Shown piece by piece: positions 51,575-63,669 of a DNA stretch of 64,000 bases. Location of the stretch: the NCBI GenBank assembly GCA_011754535.1, contig JAAQVN010000001.1:4154001-4218000 (forward strand), given 5' to 3'. Each line of letters opens with the position of its first letter. Positions within the stretch are counted from its first letter, which is position 1. The stretch is from Enterobacter asburiae (GTDB lineage Bacteria > Pseudomonadota > Gammaproteobacteria > Enterobacterales > Enterobacteriaceae). The translations under genes were made by a program, and so were the position numbers. The notes below the pieces were generated by a model, which ran no database searches, was not told the DNA's origin, and saw only the letters and a program-made list of their open reading frames with translations.

Positions 51575-53869
51575 TTACATAGCCTGCGTAAATGTTCGCG
51601 AAATCACATCCTGCTGCTGCTCCCGCGTCAGGGCGTTAAACCGCACCGCATACCCTGAAACGCGGATCGTCAGGTTCGGGTAATTCTCAGGATGGGCAAT
51701 GGCATCGAGGAGCATTTCCCGGTTCATGACGTTGACGTTCAGATGCTGCCCGCCCTCAATGGACGCTTCGTGATGGAAATACCCGTCCAGCAGCCCTACC
51801 AGGTTGGTTTTACGCACCAGCTCATCCTTGCCCAGCGCCTGCGGCACGATGGAGAAGGTGTAGGAGATCCCATCTTTTGCATAGGTGAACGGCAGTTTGG
51901 CCACCGACGTTAACGAGGCCACCGCCCCTTTTCTGTCGCGACCGTGCATCGGGTTCGCGCCAGGCGCAAACGGCGTGCCGCCGCGGCGTCCGTCCGGCGT
52001 GTTGCCGGTCTTCTGGCCGTAGACCACGTTGGAGGTGATGGTCAGGATCGACTGGGTCGGCACCGCGTTACGGTAGGTTGGCAGCGCCTGAATTTTCTTC
52101 ATAAAGCGCTCCACCAGGTCGCAGGCGATGCTGTCCACGCAATCGTCGTTGTTGCCATACTGCGGGTAGTCCCCTTCTATCACGAAATCGACCGCCAGAC
52201 CGGTGTGGTCGCGCACCGGCTTCACCGTGGCGTATTTAATGGCCGAGAGAGAATCCGCCGCCACCGACAGCCCGGCAATGCCGCAGGCCATGGTGCGATA
52301 GACGTCCCGGTCGTGCAGCGCCATCAGCGAGGCTTCGTAGCTATACTTGTCGTGCATGTAGTGAATGAGATTCAGGGCGCTGATGTACTGCACCGCCAGC
52401 CAGTCCATAAAGTGATCGAGGCTCGCCATCACGGTGTCGTAATCCAGCACGTCGCCCAGCAGCGGCTCGGTTTTCGGGCCGACCTGAATCTTCAGTTTTT
52501 CGTCCACTCCGCCGTTGATCGCGTACAGCAGCGTTTTGGCGAGGTTGGCGCGCGCGCCAAAGAACTGCATCTGCTTGCCGATCACCATCGGGCTGACGCA
52601 GCAGGCAATGGCGTAGTCGTCGCTGTTGAAGTCCGCACGCATCAGATCGTCGTTCTCGTACTGCAGCGACGAGGTGACGATCGACACCTGCGCGGCGTAT
52701 TTCTTAAACGCGATCGGCAGCTGTTCTGACCAGAGGATCGTCAGGTTCGGCTCCGGCGCAGGCCCCATGGTGTGGAGCGTGTGCAGGTAGCGGAAGCTGT
52801 TTTTGGTCACCAGCGTGCGTCCGTCCAACCCCATGCCGCCGATCACTTCCGTCGCCCAGATCGGATCGCCGGAGAAGAGCGTGTCGAACTCCGGCGTGCG
52901 CAGGAAGCGCACCATGCGGATCTTCATGATGAAGTGGTCGATAAGCTCCTGGGCCTGGACTTCATTCAGCCGCCCTGCCTGCATATCGCGTTCGATGTAG
53001 ATATCGAGGAACGAGGCCGTGCGCCCCAGCGACATCGCCCCACCGTTCTGGGATTTTACTGCGGCAAGGTAGGCAAAATAGACCCACTGCACCGCTTCCT
53101 GGGCGTTCATCGCCGGGCGTGAGATATCAAAGCCGTAGTTCGCCGCCATCTGCTCGATCTGCAGCAGCGCGCGCTTGTGCTCCGCCAGCTCTTCACGCAG
53201 GCGGATCGTCGCCTCCAGATCTTCACCGCGCTCCAGCCTGCCCTGCAGATCCGTAAACTGCAGCTCACGCTCGCGCACCAGATAAGCGATCCCGTACAGC
53301 GCCACGCGGCGATAGTCGCCGATGATGCGTCCGCGCCCGTAGCCGTCCGGCAGACCGGTCAGCACGCCGGATTTACGGCAGCGCATCATCTCCGGCGAGT
53401 AGACGTCAAACACGCCCTGGTTGTGGGTTTTGCGCAGGTCGGTAAACAGGTATTCGAACTGTGGATCCATCTCCCGACCGTAGGCTTCGAACGAGCTGCG
53501 GATCATATTGATCCCACCGTAAGGGTGCAGCGCACGCTTAAGCGGCTTATCGGTTTGCAGACCGACGATCGTCTCCAGATCCTGGTCGATATAGCCAGGC
53601 CCGTGGGCCGTAATGGTGGTGGCAATGTTGGTGTCAAAATCCACCGGGGCATGGGTGGCATTCTCCTGGCGAATGCCGACCATTACCTTCTGCCACAACG
53701 CCGTCGTTGCTGGCGTCGCCTGCGCGAGGAAAGCTTCATCACCTTCATAAGGGGTGTAGTTATGCTGAATAAAATCGCGGACGTTAACGGCGTTTTTCCA
53801 TTCTTCACCGCGAAACCCGGCCCATGCGTCGCTGTAGGGCGCGACGCCCGTATCGATAGTTACTTTCAT
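51575..53869 (-). CDS. tdcE: TdcE, 2-ketobutyrate formate-lyase / pyruvate formate-lyase
   Basis: This glycyl-radical enzyme cleaves 2-ketobutyrate with CoA to propionyl-CoA and formate under anaerobiosis, and also accepts pyruvate. The 764-residue protein has adjacent catalytic cysteines Cys423-Cys424 (IACCVSPM) and the glycyl radical site RVSGYAVRF with Gly739. It needs an activating enzyme encoded elsewhere. Last gene of tdcABCDE here; tdcF and tdcG, which follow in E. coli, are absent. Confidence 0.96.
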   Translation of the reverse strand: MKVTIDTGVAPYSDAWAGFRGEEWKNAVNVRDFIQHNYTPYEGDEAFLAQATPATTALWQKVMVGIRQENATHAPVDFDTNIATTITAHGPGYIDQDLETIVGLQTDKPLKRALHPYGGINMIRSSFEAYGREMDPQFEYLFTDLRKTHNQGVFDVYSPEMMRCRKSGVLTGLPDGYGRGRIIGDYRRVALYGIAYLVRERELQFTDLQGRLERGEDLEATIRLREELAEHKRALLQIEQMAANYGFDISRPAMNAQEAVQWVYFAYLAAVKSQNGGAMSLGRTASFLDIYIERDMQAGRLNEVQAQELIDHFIMKIRMVRFLRTPEFDTLFSGDPIWATEVIGGMGLDGRTLVTKNSFRYLHTLHTMGPAPEPNLTILWSEQLPIAFKKYAAQVSIVTSSLQYENDDLMRADFNSDDYAIACCVSPMVIGKQMQFFGARANLAKTLLYAINGGVDEKLKIQVGPKTEPLLGDVLDYDTVMASLDHFMDWLAVQYISALNLIHYMHDKYSYEASLMALHDRDVYRTMACGIAGLSVAADSLSAIKYATVKPVRDHTGLAVDFVIEGDYPQYGNNDDCVDSIACDLVERFMKKIQALPTYRNAVPTQSILTITSNVVYGQKTGNTPDGRRGGTPFAPGANPMHGRDRKGAVASLTSVAKLPFTYAKDGISYTFSIVPQALGKDELVRKTNLVGLLDGYFHHEASIEGGQHLNVNVMNREMLLDAIAHPENYPNLTIRVSGYAVRFNALTREQQQDVISRTFTQAM

Positions 53870-53884
53870 GTGATTCTCGCTTTA

Positions 53885-55096
53885 TCAGGCGTAAGCCGCG
53901 GCCGGAGTAACCTTCCCAAGACGGAGAGCGTCCAGCGCGATCATTTTTTCTTCGTTGGTAGGGACAACCGCGCAGACTACGCGGGAGGTATCGCTGCTGA
54001 TGATGCGCTCACCCGCGCTGCCCGGCAGGGCGTTTTTGGCGTCGTCGAGGTGGATGCCGAACACTTTCAAATGTTCCGCCACCAGCTCACGGACGAGCGT
54101 CGAGTTTTCGCCAATGCCGCCGGTAAAGATCACCCCATCCAGACGGTGCAGCGACGCGGCGTGACCGGCAATATGCCGCGCAATGCGGTGAACAAAGGTG
54201 TTTATTGCCAGCTGCGCCCGCTCATTGCCTTCGTGCCAGGCTTTCTCCAGCGCGCGTAGATCAGAGGAGATGCCGGATATCCCCAGCAATCCGGACTCTT
54301 TGTTGACCACGCGCTCCAGGTCCTCGAACGACTGCCCGGTCTGCTGGGCAATCCACGCCATCGCGCCGAAGTCCACGTCGCCGCAGCGCGTACCCATCAC
54401 CAGCCCTTCCAGCGGCGTCATCCCCATAGAAGTGTCAACGCTTTCGCCGTTGCGCACCGCACAGATGGACGCCCCGTTGCCAAGATGGGCGATCACCAGG
54501 CCGCTGTCATCGGGGGACAGCCCGAGAAGCGTATGCACCTGCCCGGCCACGTAGCGGTGAGAGGTGCCGTGGAAGCCGTAGCGACGCACGCCCAGCTCTT
54601 CAAAATAGCGGTACGGCAATCCGTACAGATACGCCTGCGGCGGCAGCGTCTGGTGGAAGCTGGTGTCAAACACCGCGACCTGCTGCACGCCGGGGAACAG
54701 GCGCTCTGCGGCTTCCACGCCGCTCAGGTTGGCGTAGTTATGCAGTGGCGCCAGCGGGGAGACCTGGCGGATCTGCGCGACCACCTCTTCCGTGATCAGG
54801 GTCGACTCGCTGAAGAGGTCACCGCCGTGGGCAATGCGGTGGCCAATCAAGGCCACGCTGCTCATCAGGTCGCGTTTCTCCAGCTCCAGGGCGATGGCAG
54901 CCAGCGCCCCTTCGTAGTCCTGGTGAGCCAGTCTGGCCGGCTGCCCCCCGTTCACGGAAATAAAGGCCTTCCCGGTGTTGATCCCATCTGCAATGCCCGT
55001 CATCAGGGCATCGCAGCTTGCTGCATCCAGCACCGAAAACTTAACAGAGGACGATCCGCAGTTAATAACCAGTACTACCGGAAACTCAATCATCAT
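53885..55096 (-). CDS. tdcD: TdcD, propionate kinase
   Basis: The 403-residue acetate/propionate kinase family protein makes ATP from propionyl-phosphate and ADP, the energy-yielding step of threonine fermentation. Motifs are [15 protein letters not shown] (first ASKHA motif), [22 protein letters not shown] and FTGGIGENS. Two ATGs in tandem (55096 and 55093) follow GGAG; either may serve. The next gene, tdcE, starts 15 bases after the stop. Confidence 0.95.
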   Translation of the reverse strand: MMIEFPVVLVINCGSSSVKFSVLDAASCDALMTGIADGINTGKAFISVNGGQPARLAHQDYEGALAAIALELEKRDLMSSVALIGHRIAHGGDLFSESTLITEEVVAQIRQVSPLAPLHNYANLSGVEAAERLFPGVQQVAVFDTSFHQTLPPQAYLYGLPYRYFEELGVRRYGFHGTSHRYVAGQVHTLLGLSPDDSGLVIAHLGNGASICAVRNGESVDTSMGMTPLEGLVMGTRCGDVDFGAMAWIAQQTGQSFEDLERVVNKESGLLGISGISSDLRALEKAWHEGNERAQLAINTFVHRIARHIAGHAASLHRLDGVIFTGGIGENSTLVRELVAEHLKVFGIHLDDAKNALPGSAGERIISSDTSRVVCAVVPTNEEKMIALDALRLGKVTPAAAYA

Positions 55097-55123
55097 ATGA
55101 CTCCGCTCTTCCTGAGCTTTGGG

Positions 55124-56458
<1,335 letters not shown>

Positions 56459-56464
56459 TCACCT

Positions 56465-57454
56465 TTATGCGTCAACGAAGCCGGTAATTTGGGAAACGCG
56501 GGAGAGATCGATATTGCCGCCGGAAATAATGCAGACGGTTTTACGGCCCTGAATATAGTGGTCAAGCTTGCCGCTTAATAATGCCGCGCAGGCCAGCGCA
56601 CCGGCGCCTTCCGTCACCACTTTATTTCGCTGAATAAGGGCAATCATGCTGTTGCGAATATCGTCTTCGCTCACCAGTACAATGTCGTCGACCAGTTCAC
56701 GAACAATTTCGAAGGTTAATTTACCCGGACGAGACACATCGCAGCCGTCAGCTAACGTGCCGGTAACGCGATGGTTGGTTATTTCTCCGGCCTGATACGA
56801 TGCGGCCATTCCGTGAACGTTTTCAGACTGTACGCCGATAATATTAATGGTCGGGTTGATGGATTTAATCGCCGTGGCAATCCCGGCAATTAATCCGCCG
56901 CCGCCGATAGGGACAATCACGTTATCCACGTCGTACAAATCTTCGAGGATTTCCAGGCCGATGGTGCCCTGGCCGGCGATCACTTTCGGATCGTCATAAG
57001 GCGGGATAAAAATGCGCCCTTCCATCTCGACGATTTCGCTCACTTTGGCGATGGTGTCGTTGAAGTTTTCGCCGTGCAGCACCACCTCTGCCGAGTAGTC
57101 GCGCGTCGCGGCGACTTTGGATTTCGGTGCGCCCATTGGCATCACCACTTTGCCGTCGATACCGAGCATCGCACAGGAGAGCGACACTCCCTGCGCGTGG
57201 TTTCCTGCGGAGCAGGCGACGACGCCTTTGCGTTTTTCAGCATCGGTCAGCGAGCTTAATTTATTAAACGCACCGCGAATTTTAAACGAGCCGGTACGCT
57301 GCATGTTTTCAAACTTGAGGAATATCTCACCTTTACACCGTTCGCTGAGATAATTTGAGCGCGGCATGCCGGTTTTATAGATTTTTCCTGCCAGTCGCTT
57401 TCTGGCATCCTGTATATCTTCAATGGTTACCGGGAGATCGTAAGTAATGTGCAT
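56465..57454 (-). CDS. tdcB: TdcB, catabolic threonine dehydratase
   Basis: This PLP enzyme deaminates L-threonine to 2-ketobutyrate (and serine to pyruvate) and is activated by AMP. The 329-residue protein has the PLP lysine Lys58 in [13 protein letters not shown], the SAGNHAQGV asparagine segment and the glycine-rich phosphate loop IGGGGLIAG. It lacks the C-terminal regulatory ACT domains of IlvA. The ATG at 57454 follows GAGGAC and gives the E. coli N-terminus MHITYDLP; an upstream start in frame is not needed. Confidence 0.96.
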   Translation of the reverse strand: MHITYDLPVTIEDIQDARKRLAGKIYKTGMPRSNYLSERCKGEIFLKFENMQRTGSFKIRGAFNKLSSLTDAEKRKGVVACSAGNHAQGVSLSCAMLGIDGKVVMPMGAPKSKVAATRDYSAEVVLHGENFNDTIAKVSEIVEMEGRIFIPPYDDPKVIAGQGTIGLEILEDLYDVDNVIVPIGGGGLIAGIATAIKSINPTINIIGVQSENVHGMAASYQAGEITNHRVTGTLADGCDVSRPGKLTFEIVRELVDDIVLVSEDDIRNSMIALIQRNKVVTEGAGALACAALLSGKLDHYIQGRKTVCIISGGNIDLSRVSQITGFVDA

Positions 57455-57550
57455 AATGTCCTCGTTATAATAATTCATTGTTTTCAGGCAAAGTCAGGGT
57501 ATCAGAGCGTTAAATAGCGGCGCCCCGGGTGTTTTAAAGCGTGATTATTT

Positions 57551-58471
57551 TTATCGTCGTCTTTCTATATTCATCGAAGAATATTGTTTTGCCAGTTCGA
57601 CTAAAACTGATGCCGATTTTTTAATTCTGTAATTTTTCGACCACACGGCGGCATAGCGCGCCACGGGTAATTCGTCCTCCACCGGCAGGACAATAAACTG
57701 GTCCGAACCGAACGGCGCAATCATGTCGCGCGGAATCACCGTCAGATAATCGGCATTCAGGACAAGGTTATAAATGGTGACGACGGAATCGGTCTGGACG
57801 ATGTTTTCAATGCTGATGTGGTTGTCTTGCAGGGTGGTCAGGAGTTCTTTGTAGTAGCCCATATCGGTTTGCGGCATCACCCACTGCTCGTGCGTGAGCG
57901 ATGCCAATGTCGTCGGGCCGGTGCACGTTCGTGATTTACTGGCGACCAGCACAAACTCGGACTCGAACAGCGGTTCGACGTGCAGATCCTGCAACAGCAT
58001 TTCATCGCTCAGCGTGCCGATAGCGAAATCCAGACGACCGTCGCGAATGGCCGGAAGGAAAGAGGAGAGCTGGGCTTCATACATGGATACGCGTGCTTTC
58101 GGGAACACTTCCCTGAATTTTTTGATCATCCCGGACAGGAAGGTGAAACCAATCAGCGACGGATAGCCAAAGGAGACGTCCATGACGGTGCTAAAACTGA
58201 GGCTGTTAATCTCGCTCACCATGTTTTTCATCTCGCGGGTGATCGACTCAGAGTACGAGAGCAGAACCTGGCCCGCGGCAGTGAGTTTTACGCCGGTGTT
58301 TTTACGTACCATCACTTCCACGCCGAAGTAGGACTCAATATCGCTGATGATTTTGCTGACGGCGGGCTGCGTCAGGCCCAGCTGTCTTGCGGCAGAACCT
58401 ATGGAGCCACTTTTAATGACTTCCTGAAATACCACGAGGTGCTGTGTTTTCGGTAGAATAATAGTGTTCAT
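57551..58471 (-). CDS. tdcA: TdcA, LysR-type activator of the tdc operon
   Basis: The 306-residue protein has a LysR helix-turn-helix (about 15-70; SGSIGSAARQLGLTQPAVSKIIS) and an effector domain (FAIGTLSDEM). TdcA activates the operon of which it is the first gene, with CRP and IHF, under low oxygen and absence of catabolite repression. A CRP-like site lies about 70 bp upstream of the ATG. The E. coli co-activator gene tdcR is not seen. Confidence 0.94.
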   Translation of the reverse strand: MNTIILPKTQHLVVFQEVIKSGSIGSAARQLGLTQPAVSKIISDIESYFGVEVMVRKNTGVKLTAAGQVLLSYSESITREMKNMVSEINSLSFSTVMDVSFGYPSLIGFTFLSGMIKKFREVFPKARVSMYEAQLSSFLPAIRDGRLDFAIGTLSDEMLLQDLHVEPLFESEFVLVASKSRTCTGPTTLASLTHEQWVMPQTDMGYYKELLTTLQDNHISIENIVQTDSVVTIYNLVLNADYLTVIPRDMIAPFGSDQFIVLPVEDELPVARYAAVWSKNYRIKKSASVLVELAKQYSSMNIERRR

Positions 58472-59125
58472 AATATTCTGCGCTTATTTCCCTATGACGG
58501 GGTGGATTCTACTCAATAATGTTTCAAGGGGTATGTGCTGTTACTCACAATTTGCTTTTTCACACTATTCACATGAATAATCAAAACCCTAAAAAGACTT
58601 TACTAACAATGAGATGAATGCATCAAGGCAGACCATTACGCTGATATTGATCAACAAAAACAGGAGTAATAAATTTATTTTATGGCAATAACCTTGATAA
58701 ATTTCCTGCATTAAAAAAATCAATAAAGACGATCTTTCAGGCAATTAAAGGCCAATAAATAACCGTTATTCAGTTGAAACATTCTTTCAAATTATCAAAT
58801 TCTGCAGAGGCTTTTTGGCCAGCTTTTGATAAAGAGTGGAACAGGTCACACATTCACAGCCTGAATGTTTTTGATTTCAATATATCCATATCAACCAGGA
58901 AAACATTCAGGATCATACAGATAACAATCATAACAAATTGACAATACTGTAAATTCACTGTTTTTCAGCGTGAAATTTTGTGATGGCGATCGTCTGCAGA
59001 TTCAGGATAAACATTGAAGGGATAAAAACAGTGAAATGTGCTTAATGTCGCAAATATGAGAATTGATGTCGTTTGTCCGGTGCCGGTTGCCGCTTCGCTT
59101 ACCCTGACCTACAACCACATAAAGC
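58472..59125. promoter_or_regulatory. Long AT-rich control region upstream of tdcA, with CRP site
   Basis: The 654-bp gap holds no credible ORF and is much richer in A+T than its surroundings. TGTGC-TGTTAC-TCACA (58534-58549) matches the CRP consensus in nine of ten defined bases and lies where the -43 site of E. coli tdcA would be. The AT tracts further up (about 58560-58960) may bind IHF or H-NS, which I infer only from composition. Confidence 0.6.
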
Positions 59126-59149
59126 AAAAACCCCGCCGAAGCGGGGTTT
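59126..59149 (-). terminator. Terminator of rnpB
   Basis: A stem AACCCCGC/GCGGGGTT is followed by TTTTT on the minus strand. Confidence 0.93.
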
Positions 59150-59154
59150 CCTGA

Positions 59155-59533
<379 letters not shown>

Positions 59534-59592
59534 GGCGCGCAGTATAGAGGGTTTGCGCGCCGCTGTCACCCTCAGGTGCGGGTAAGATGCTA

Positions 59593-60483
59593 TTAACGCG
59601 CCACTTCCACCTTCGCCAGTTTTTCGTAGTAGCACGCAATCGCGCTGTGATCGGCCGTGCCCAGGCCATCGGCACGCAGCGCCTGCATCATCTCCATGAC
59701 CGCAGCGGTCAGCGGCAGCTGCGCACCCACGCCGTGAGAGGTGTCCAGGGCGTTCGCCAGATCTTTAATGTGCAGGTCGATGCGGAATCCCGGCTTGAAG
59801 TTACGGTCCATCACCATCGGCGCTTTGGCATCCAGCACGGTACTGCCCGCCAGGCCGCCGCGAATAGCCTGATAGACCAGATCCGGATTGACGCCCGCTT
59901 TGGTTGCCAGCGTCAGCGCTTCAGACATGGCGGCAATATTCAGCGCCACAATCACCTGGTTCGCCAGCTTGGTGACGTTGCCCGCACCAATATCTCCGGT
60001 ATGCACCACGGATCCCGCCATCGCTTTCATCAGGTCATAGTATTTGTCGAACACGGCTTTATCGCCGCCCACCATCACCGAAAGGGTGCCGTCGATGGCT
60101 TTTGGCTCGCCGCCGCTGACGGGCGCATCCAGCATGTCGACGCCCTTCGCTTTTAACGCCTCGCTGATTTCACGGCTGGCAAGCGGGGCGATAGAGCTCA
60201 TATCAATCAGCACCAGGCCGGGCTTCGCCCCCTCGATGATGCCGTTCTCCCCCAGCGCAACCTCTTTGACGTGCGGGGAGTTTGGCAGCATGGTGATGAT
60301 GACATCGCACTGCTCGGCAATGGCTTTAGCGGTGGTGGCCGTTTCCGCACCCGCCGCCATCACCTCCGCCACAGACTGCGAATTATGATCGGATACCACC
60401 AGTGAGTAACCCGCTTTGATGAGGTTCTTACTCATTGGTTTACCCATGATCCCAAGACCAATAAAACCCACTTTCAGCGTCAT
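59593..60483 (-). CDS. garR: GarR, tartronate semialdehyde reductase
   Basis: GarR reduces tartronate semialdehyde to D-glycerate with NAD(P)H in galactarate/glucarate breakdown. The 296-residue beta-hydroxyacid dehydrogenase shows the Rossmann motif VGFIGLGIMGKPMSKNL, the substrate loop DAPVSGGEPKA and the catalytic lysine in GNVTKLANQ. The ATG at 60483 follows GAGGAAG. garK (glycerate kinase), which lies between garR and rnpB in E. coli, is absent. Confidence 0.96.
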   Translation of the reverse strand: MTLKVGFIGLGIMGKPMSKNLIKAGYSLVVSDHNSQSVAEVMAAGAETATTAKAIAEQCDVIITMLPNSPHVKEVALGENGIIEGAKPGLVLIDMSSIAPLASREISEALKAKGVDMLDAPVSGGEPKAIDGTLSVMVGGDKAVFDKYYDLMKAMAGSVVHTGDIGAGNVTKLANQVIVALNIAAMSEALTLATKAGVNPDLVYQAIRGGLAGSTVLDAKAPMVMDRNFKPGFRIDLHIKDLANALDTSHGVGAQLPLTAAVMEMMQALRADGLGTADHSAIACYYEKLAKVEVAR

Positions 60484-60504
60484 AATCTGCTTCCTCAATG
60501 ATGG

Positions 60505-61275
60505 TTATTTTTTAAAAGCGTCCGCTAATTTCTGCGTCGCTGAGCGGAACACGCCGAGGTCGCTGCCGACGGCTACAAAGGTGGCCCCCCACTCCAGGTA
60601 GCGACGGGCATCGGCCTCAACCGGCGCCAGAATGCCGCACGGTTTACCGTGCGCTTTGGCGCGGGCAAAGATGTGCTGGATCGCGCGCTGCACGTCAGGA
60701 TGGCTGGCGTTACCCAGATGACCAAAGGCGGCAGCCAGATCGCTTGGGCCGACAAAGATACCGTCCACGCCGTTTGTGGCTGCAATCGCGTCGAGATTAT
60801 CAACGCCCTGCTGGCTCTCGATCTGAACCAGAATGGTGATGTTGTTATTGGACTGAGCGAAGTAGTCCTTAACGGTGCCAAACATGTTGGCGCGGTGCGA
60901 AACGGAGACGCCGCGGATCCCTTCCGGCGGATAGCGCGTTGAGGCCACGGCCAGCGCCGCCTGTTCTTCGGTTTCCACAAACGGGATCAGGAAATTGTAG
61001 AAACCGATATCCAGCAGACGCTTGATAATCACCGGATCGTTAGTGGGCACACGCACTACCGGGGCGCTGGGGCTGCCTTTCAGCGCCATCAGCTGCGGAA
61101 TAAAGGTGCTGATATCGTTCGGCGCATGTTCGCCGTCCAGCACCAGCCAGTCGAACCCGGCCAGGCCCAGCACTTCGGTGCTGATAGGGTTTGCCAGCGC
61201 GGACCAGCAGCCAATCTGAATCTGGTGCGCCGCTAGAGCCGCTTTAAACGTATTCGGGAAGATATCGTTATTCAT
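60505..61275 (-). CDS. garL: GarL, 5-keto-4-deoxy-D-glucarate aldolase
   Basis: GarL cleaves 5-keto-4-deoxy-glucarate to pyruvate and tartronate semialdehyde. The 256-residue HpcH/HpaI-family metal-dependent aldolase shows [12 protein letters not shown] (catalytic His), [16 protein letters not shown] as [10 protein letters not shown] with the metal Glu, and [15 protein letters not shown] with the metal Asp. It precedes garR by 21 bases in one operon. garP, the transporter gene normally between garD and garL, is absent. Confidence 0.96.
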   Translation of the reverse strand: MNNDIFPNTFKAALAAHQIQIGCWSALANPISTEVLGLAGFDWLVLDGEHAPNDISTFIPQLMALKGSPSAPVVRVPTNDPVIIKRLLDIGFYNFLIPFVETEEQAALAVASTRYPPEGIRGVSVSHRANMFGTVKDYFAQSNNNITILVQIESQQGVDNLDAIAATNGVDGIFVGPSDLAAAFGHLGNASHPDVQRAIQHIFARAKAHGKPCGILAPVEADARRYLEWGATFVAVGSDLGVFRSATQKLADAFKK

Positions 61276-61633
61276 CTCATATACCTTTTTAATTCCGCAG
61301 TTTTAGCCCGTATTATTCATTTCGAAACAGATTCTTTTTATATTTATTTCTCTGACTGAATGTTGGCGCAATAAAATCGTCATTCAGTATAATCGGCTCT
61401 GTGTGACATCACATTGTCTTAATGCTCAAGTATCACGCCGCATCTCAACGCTATTTTGAGCATACGCACAAAGCAGTGGGCGCTAATGCACAGAATCAAG
61501 GATTAGTCCGCCTGAAACGATCGCGATCACATTTTCACTTTTCCCGTCCTGACATGCTTTATTTCTTCGATAAGAAAACGATTATCCAGGAGCTATATTT
61601 CATAGCTGAAACTTTGCCGGAGAAAAGTGAATA
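61276..61633. promoter_or_regulatory. Divergent garL-garD control region
   Basis: This 358-bp gap should carry sites for the activator CdaR. A clear -10 element TATAAT at 61388-61393 faces garD, followed by TGTGA-CA-TCACA (61402-61413). A 70-codon frame (61422-61634) ends overlapping the garD ATG by one base but has no ribosome-binding site or recognisable product; I do not annotate it as a gene. Confidence 0.5.
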
Positions 61634-63205
61634 ATGGCCGATATTGCAATTAGAGAGGCATCGCCGACGGCGTTTTATATTAAGGTTCACGATACGGATA
61701 ACGTGGCGATTATTGTCAACGACAGTGGCTTAAAAGCAGGCACCCGCTTCCCGGACGGGCTTGAGCTGATTGAGCACATTCCGCAGGGACACAAGGTCGC
61801 GCTGGTCGATATTCCTGCCCACGGTGCAATCGTCCGTTACGGTGAAGTCATAGGCTATGCGGTACGCGCTATCCCGCAGGGTAGCTGGATTGAGGAATCG
61901 CTGGTTGAACTGCCCAAAGCACCGCCGCTGAATACCTTGCCGCTGGCTACCCGCGTTCCTGAACCGCTTCCTCCGCTGGAGGGGTATACCTTCGAAGGCT
62001 ACCGCAACGCGGACGGCAGCGTGGGAACCAAAAACCTGCTCGGCATTACCACCAGCGTGCACTGCGTGGCGGGCGTGGTGGATTACGTAGTGAAAATCAT
62101 TGAGCGCGATCTGCTGCCGAAGTACCCGAACGTCGACGGCGTGGTGGGTCTTAACCACCTGTACGGCTGCGGTGTGGCGATCAACGCGCCAGCGGCGGTC
62201 GTGCCGATCCGTACCATTCACAATATCGCCCTTAACCCGAACTTTGGCGGCGAGGTGATGGTGATTGGTCTCGGGTGTGAAAAATTGCAGCCAGAGCGCC
62301 TGCTGCAGGGCACCGAAGATGTCAAAGCCATCCCGGCTGACGAGGCCAGCATCGTGCGCCTGCAGGACGAACGCCACGTTGGCTTCCGTTCGATGGTCGA
62401 CGATATTCTTCAGGTGGCGGAGCGTCATCTGGACAAACTCAACCGCCGCCAGCGCGAAACGTGCCCGGCATCGGAACTGGTGGTGGGCACTCAGTGTGGC
62501 GGCAGCGATGCCTTCTCTGGCGTGACGGCTAACCCGGCGGTGGGCTATGCGTCCGATCTGCTGGTGCGCTGCGGCGCCACGGTGATGTTCTCCGAAGTCA
62601 CCGAAGTGCGTGACGCCATCCATCTCCTTACGCCGCGCGCCGTTAATGAAGAGGTGGGGAAACGCCTGCTCGAGGAGATGGCCTGGTACGATAGCTATCT
62701 CGATATGGGCAAAACCGACCGCAGCGCCAACCCCTCTCCGGGCAACAAGAAAGGCGGTCTGGCAAACGTGGTGGAAAAAGCCCTCGGTTCGATAGCTAAA
62801 TCCGGCCAGAGCGCGATTGTGGAAGTGCTCTCTCCGGGCCAGCGGCCAACCAGGCGCGGTCTGATCTATGCGGCTACGCCTGCCAGCGATTTTGTTTGCG
62901 GCACCCAGCAGGTGGCGTCCGGCATTACGGTACAGGTCTTTACCACCGGGCGCGGCACGCCGTACGGCCTGATGGCGGTCCCGGTGATCAAGATGGCGAC
63001 CCGCACCGAGCTGGCAAACCGCTGGTATGACTTAATGGATATCAACGCGGGCACCATTGCCACCGGGGAAGAGAGTATTGAAGACGTGGGCTGGAAACTG
63101 TTCCATTTTATTCTGGACGTGGCAAGCGGGCGGAAGAAAACGTTCTCGGATCAATGGGGATTACACAATCAGCTGGCGGTGTTCAACCCGGCACCGGTGA
63201 CGTGA
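61634..63205 (+). CDS. garD: GarD, galactarate dehydratase
   Basis: GarD dehydrates galactarate to 5-keto-4-deoxy-glucarate, the entry step for the GarL-GarR route; the enzyme needs iron. The 523-residue protein has an N-terminal SAF-type domain (about 12-85) and the UxaA-family catalytic domain, with [26 protein letters not shown] and [10 protein letters not shown]. Length and sequence match E. coli GarD. It is paralogous to UxaA at 36150-37637. Divergent from garL. prlF-yhaV, next downstream in E. coli, is absent; repeat copy B occupies the place. Confidence 0.97.
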   Translation: MADIAIREASPTAFYIKVHDTDNVAIIVNDSGLKAGTRFPDGLELIEHIPQGHKVALVDIPAHGAIVRYGEVIGYAVRAIPQGSWIEESLVELPKAPPLNTLPLATRVPEPLPPLEGYTFEGYRNADGSVGTKNLLGITTSVHCVAGVVDYVVKIIERDLLPKYPNVDGVVGLNHLYGCGVAINAPAAVVPIRTIHNIALNPNFGGEVMVIGLGCEKLQPERLLQGTEDVKAIPADEASIVRLQDERHVGFRSMVDDILQVAERHLDKLNRRQRETCPASELVVGTQCGGSDAFSGVTANPAVGYASDLLVRCGATVMFSEVTEVRDAIHLLTPRAVNEEVGKRLLEEMAWYDSYLDMGKTDRSANPSPGNKKGGLANVVEKALGSIAKSGQSAIVEVLSPGQRPTRRGLIYAATPASDFVCGTQQVASGITVQVFTTGRGTPYGLMAVPVIKMATRTELANRWYDLMDINAGTIATGEESIEDVGWKLFHFILDVASGRKKTFSDQWGLHNQLAVFNPAPVT

Positions 63206-63232
63206 TTCATATTCCCAACTGCACCGAACGGT

Positions 63233-63254
63233 CCTCTCTCCCTGTGAGAGAGGG
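63233..63254. repeat. CTCTCCC-type palindrome, short variant
   Basis: CCTCTCTCCC-TGT-GAGAGAGG, just behind garD; may help terminate garD transcripts though no T tract follows. Confidence 0.6.
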
Positions 63255-63288
63255 ATCCCCAGAAATTTCTCAACCCGGAGCGATCAAT

Positions 63289-63650
63289 GTTGCTTCAGGA
63301 AAATGAATGACTTGCAGCGACGCCCTGGTCCGGCTGTAAATCGCTGAGGCGTTTGCCTTCCGGCCGGGGCGAGGCGCAGGGATGCGCCGAGAGGGCGGGC
63401 TTTACAGGGACGTTGCCTCCGCCCGTACCCGACAAGCCGGAAGGAATAAGCCGGGAGCCCGGGTTGCCAGGGTGGTGGCGACTGAGCCACTCTGGCACGT
63501 TCACCGATCATGTCGTAACAGAGTAGCAAGGAACATAAAGTGAACGGAATGACCACCACAGCCGTATGTTCCCCCTCACCCCAGCCCTCTCCCTCAGGGA
63601 GAGGGGGTCGTCCGTGCTGGCATTATTTTGGGGGGAACCCTCAGCCCACA
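63289..63650 (+). repeat. Structured dispersed repeat, copy B (first copy at 671-1063)
   Basis: The same order of elements as copy A is present: outer stem CCTTCCGGC/GCCGGAAGG, hairpin GGCGCA-GGGA-TGCGCC, hairpin GGGCGG/CCGCCC, stem GCCAGGGTGG/CCACTCTGGC (one G-T in place of G-C, which still pairs in RNA), then AAGGAAC, GTG at 63540 and ATG at 63549. The first residues MNGMTTTAV are identical to copy A, then the reading frames diverge because of an extra base. 30 bases present in copy A are missing. The 3' end is a CCCTCACCC-type palindrome (63571-63606). It fills the gap between garD and agaR. Confidence 0.85.
63571..63606. repeat. CCCTCACCC/CTCTCCC-type palindrome within repeat copy B
   Basis: CCCCCTCACCCCAGCCC then CTCTCCC-TCA-GGGAGAG. 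It is positioned as in copy A, directly after the conserved start codon region. Confidence 0.8.
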
Positions 63651-63669
63651 GGAAGAGGGGAAAAGCCCC

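Noticed and set aside
61402..61413. TGTGA-CA-TCACA as a CRP site for garD
   Set aside because: The arms match CRP half-sites but the spacing is two instead of six bases, and it would sit on the transcription start.
61422..61634. 70-codon frame ending in a TAATG overlap with the garD start
   Set aside because: The overlap suggests coupling, but there is no ribosome-binding site and the composition is that of AT-rich promoter DNA. It might be a leader peptide, but nothing positive supports it.
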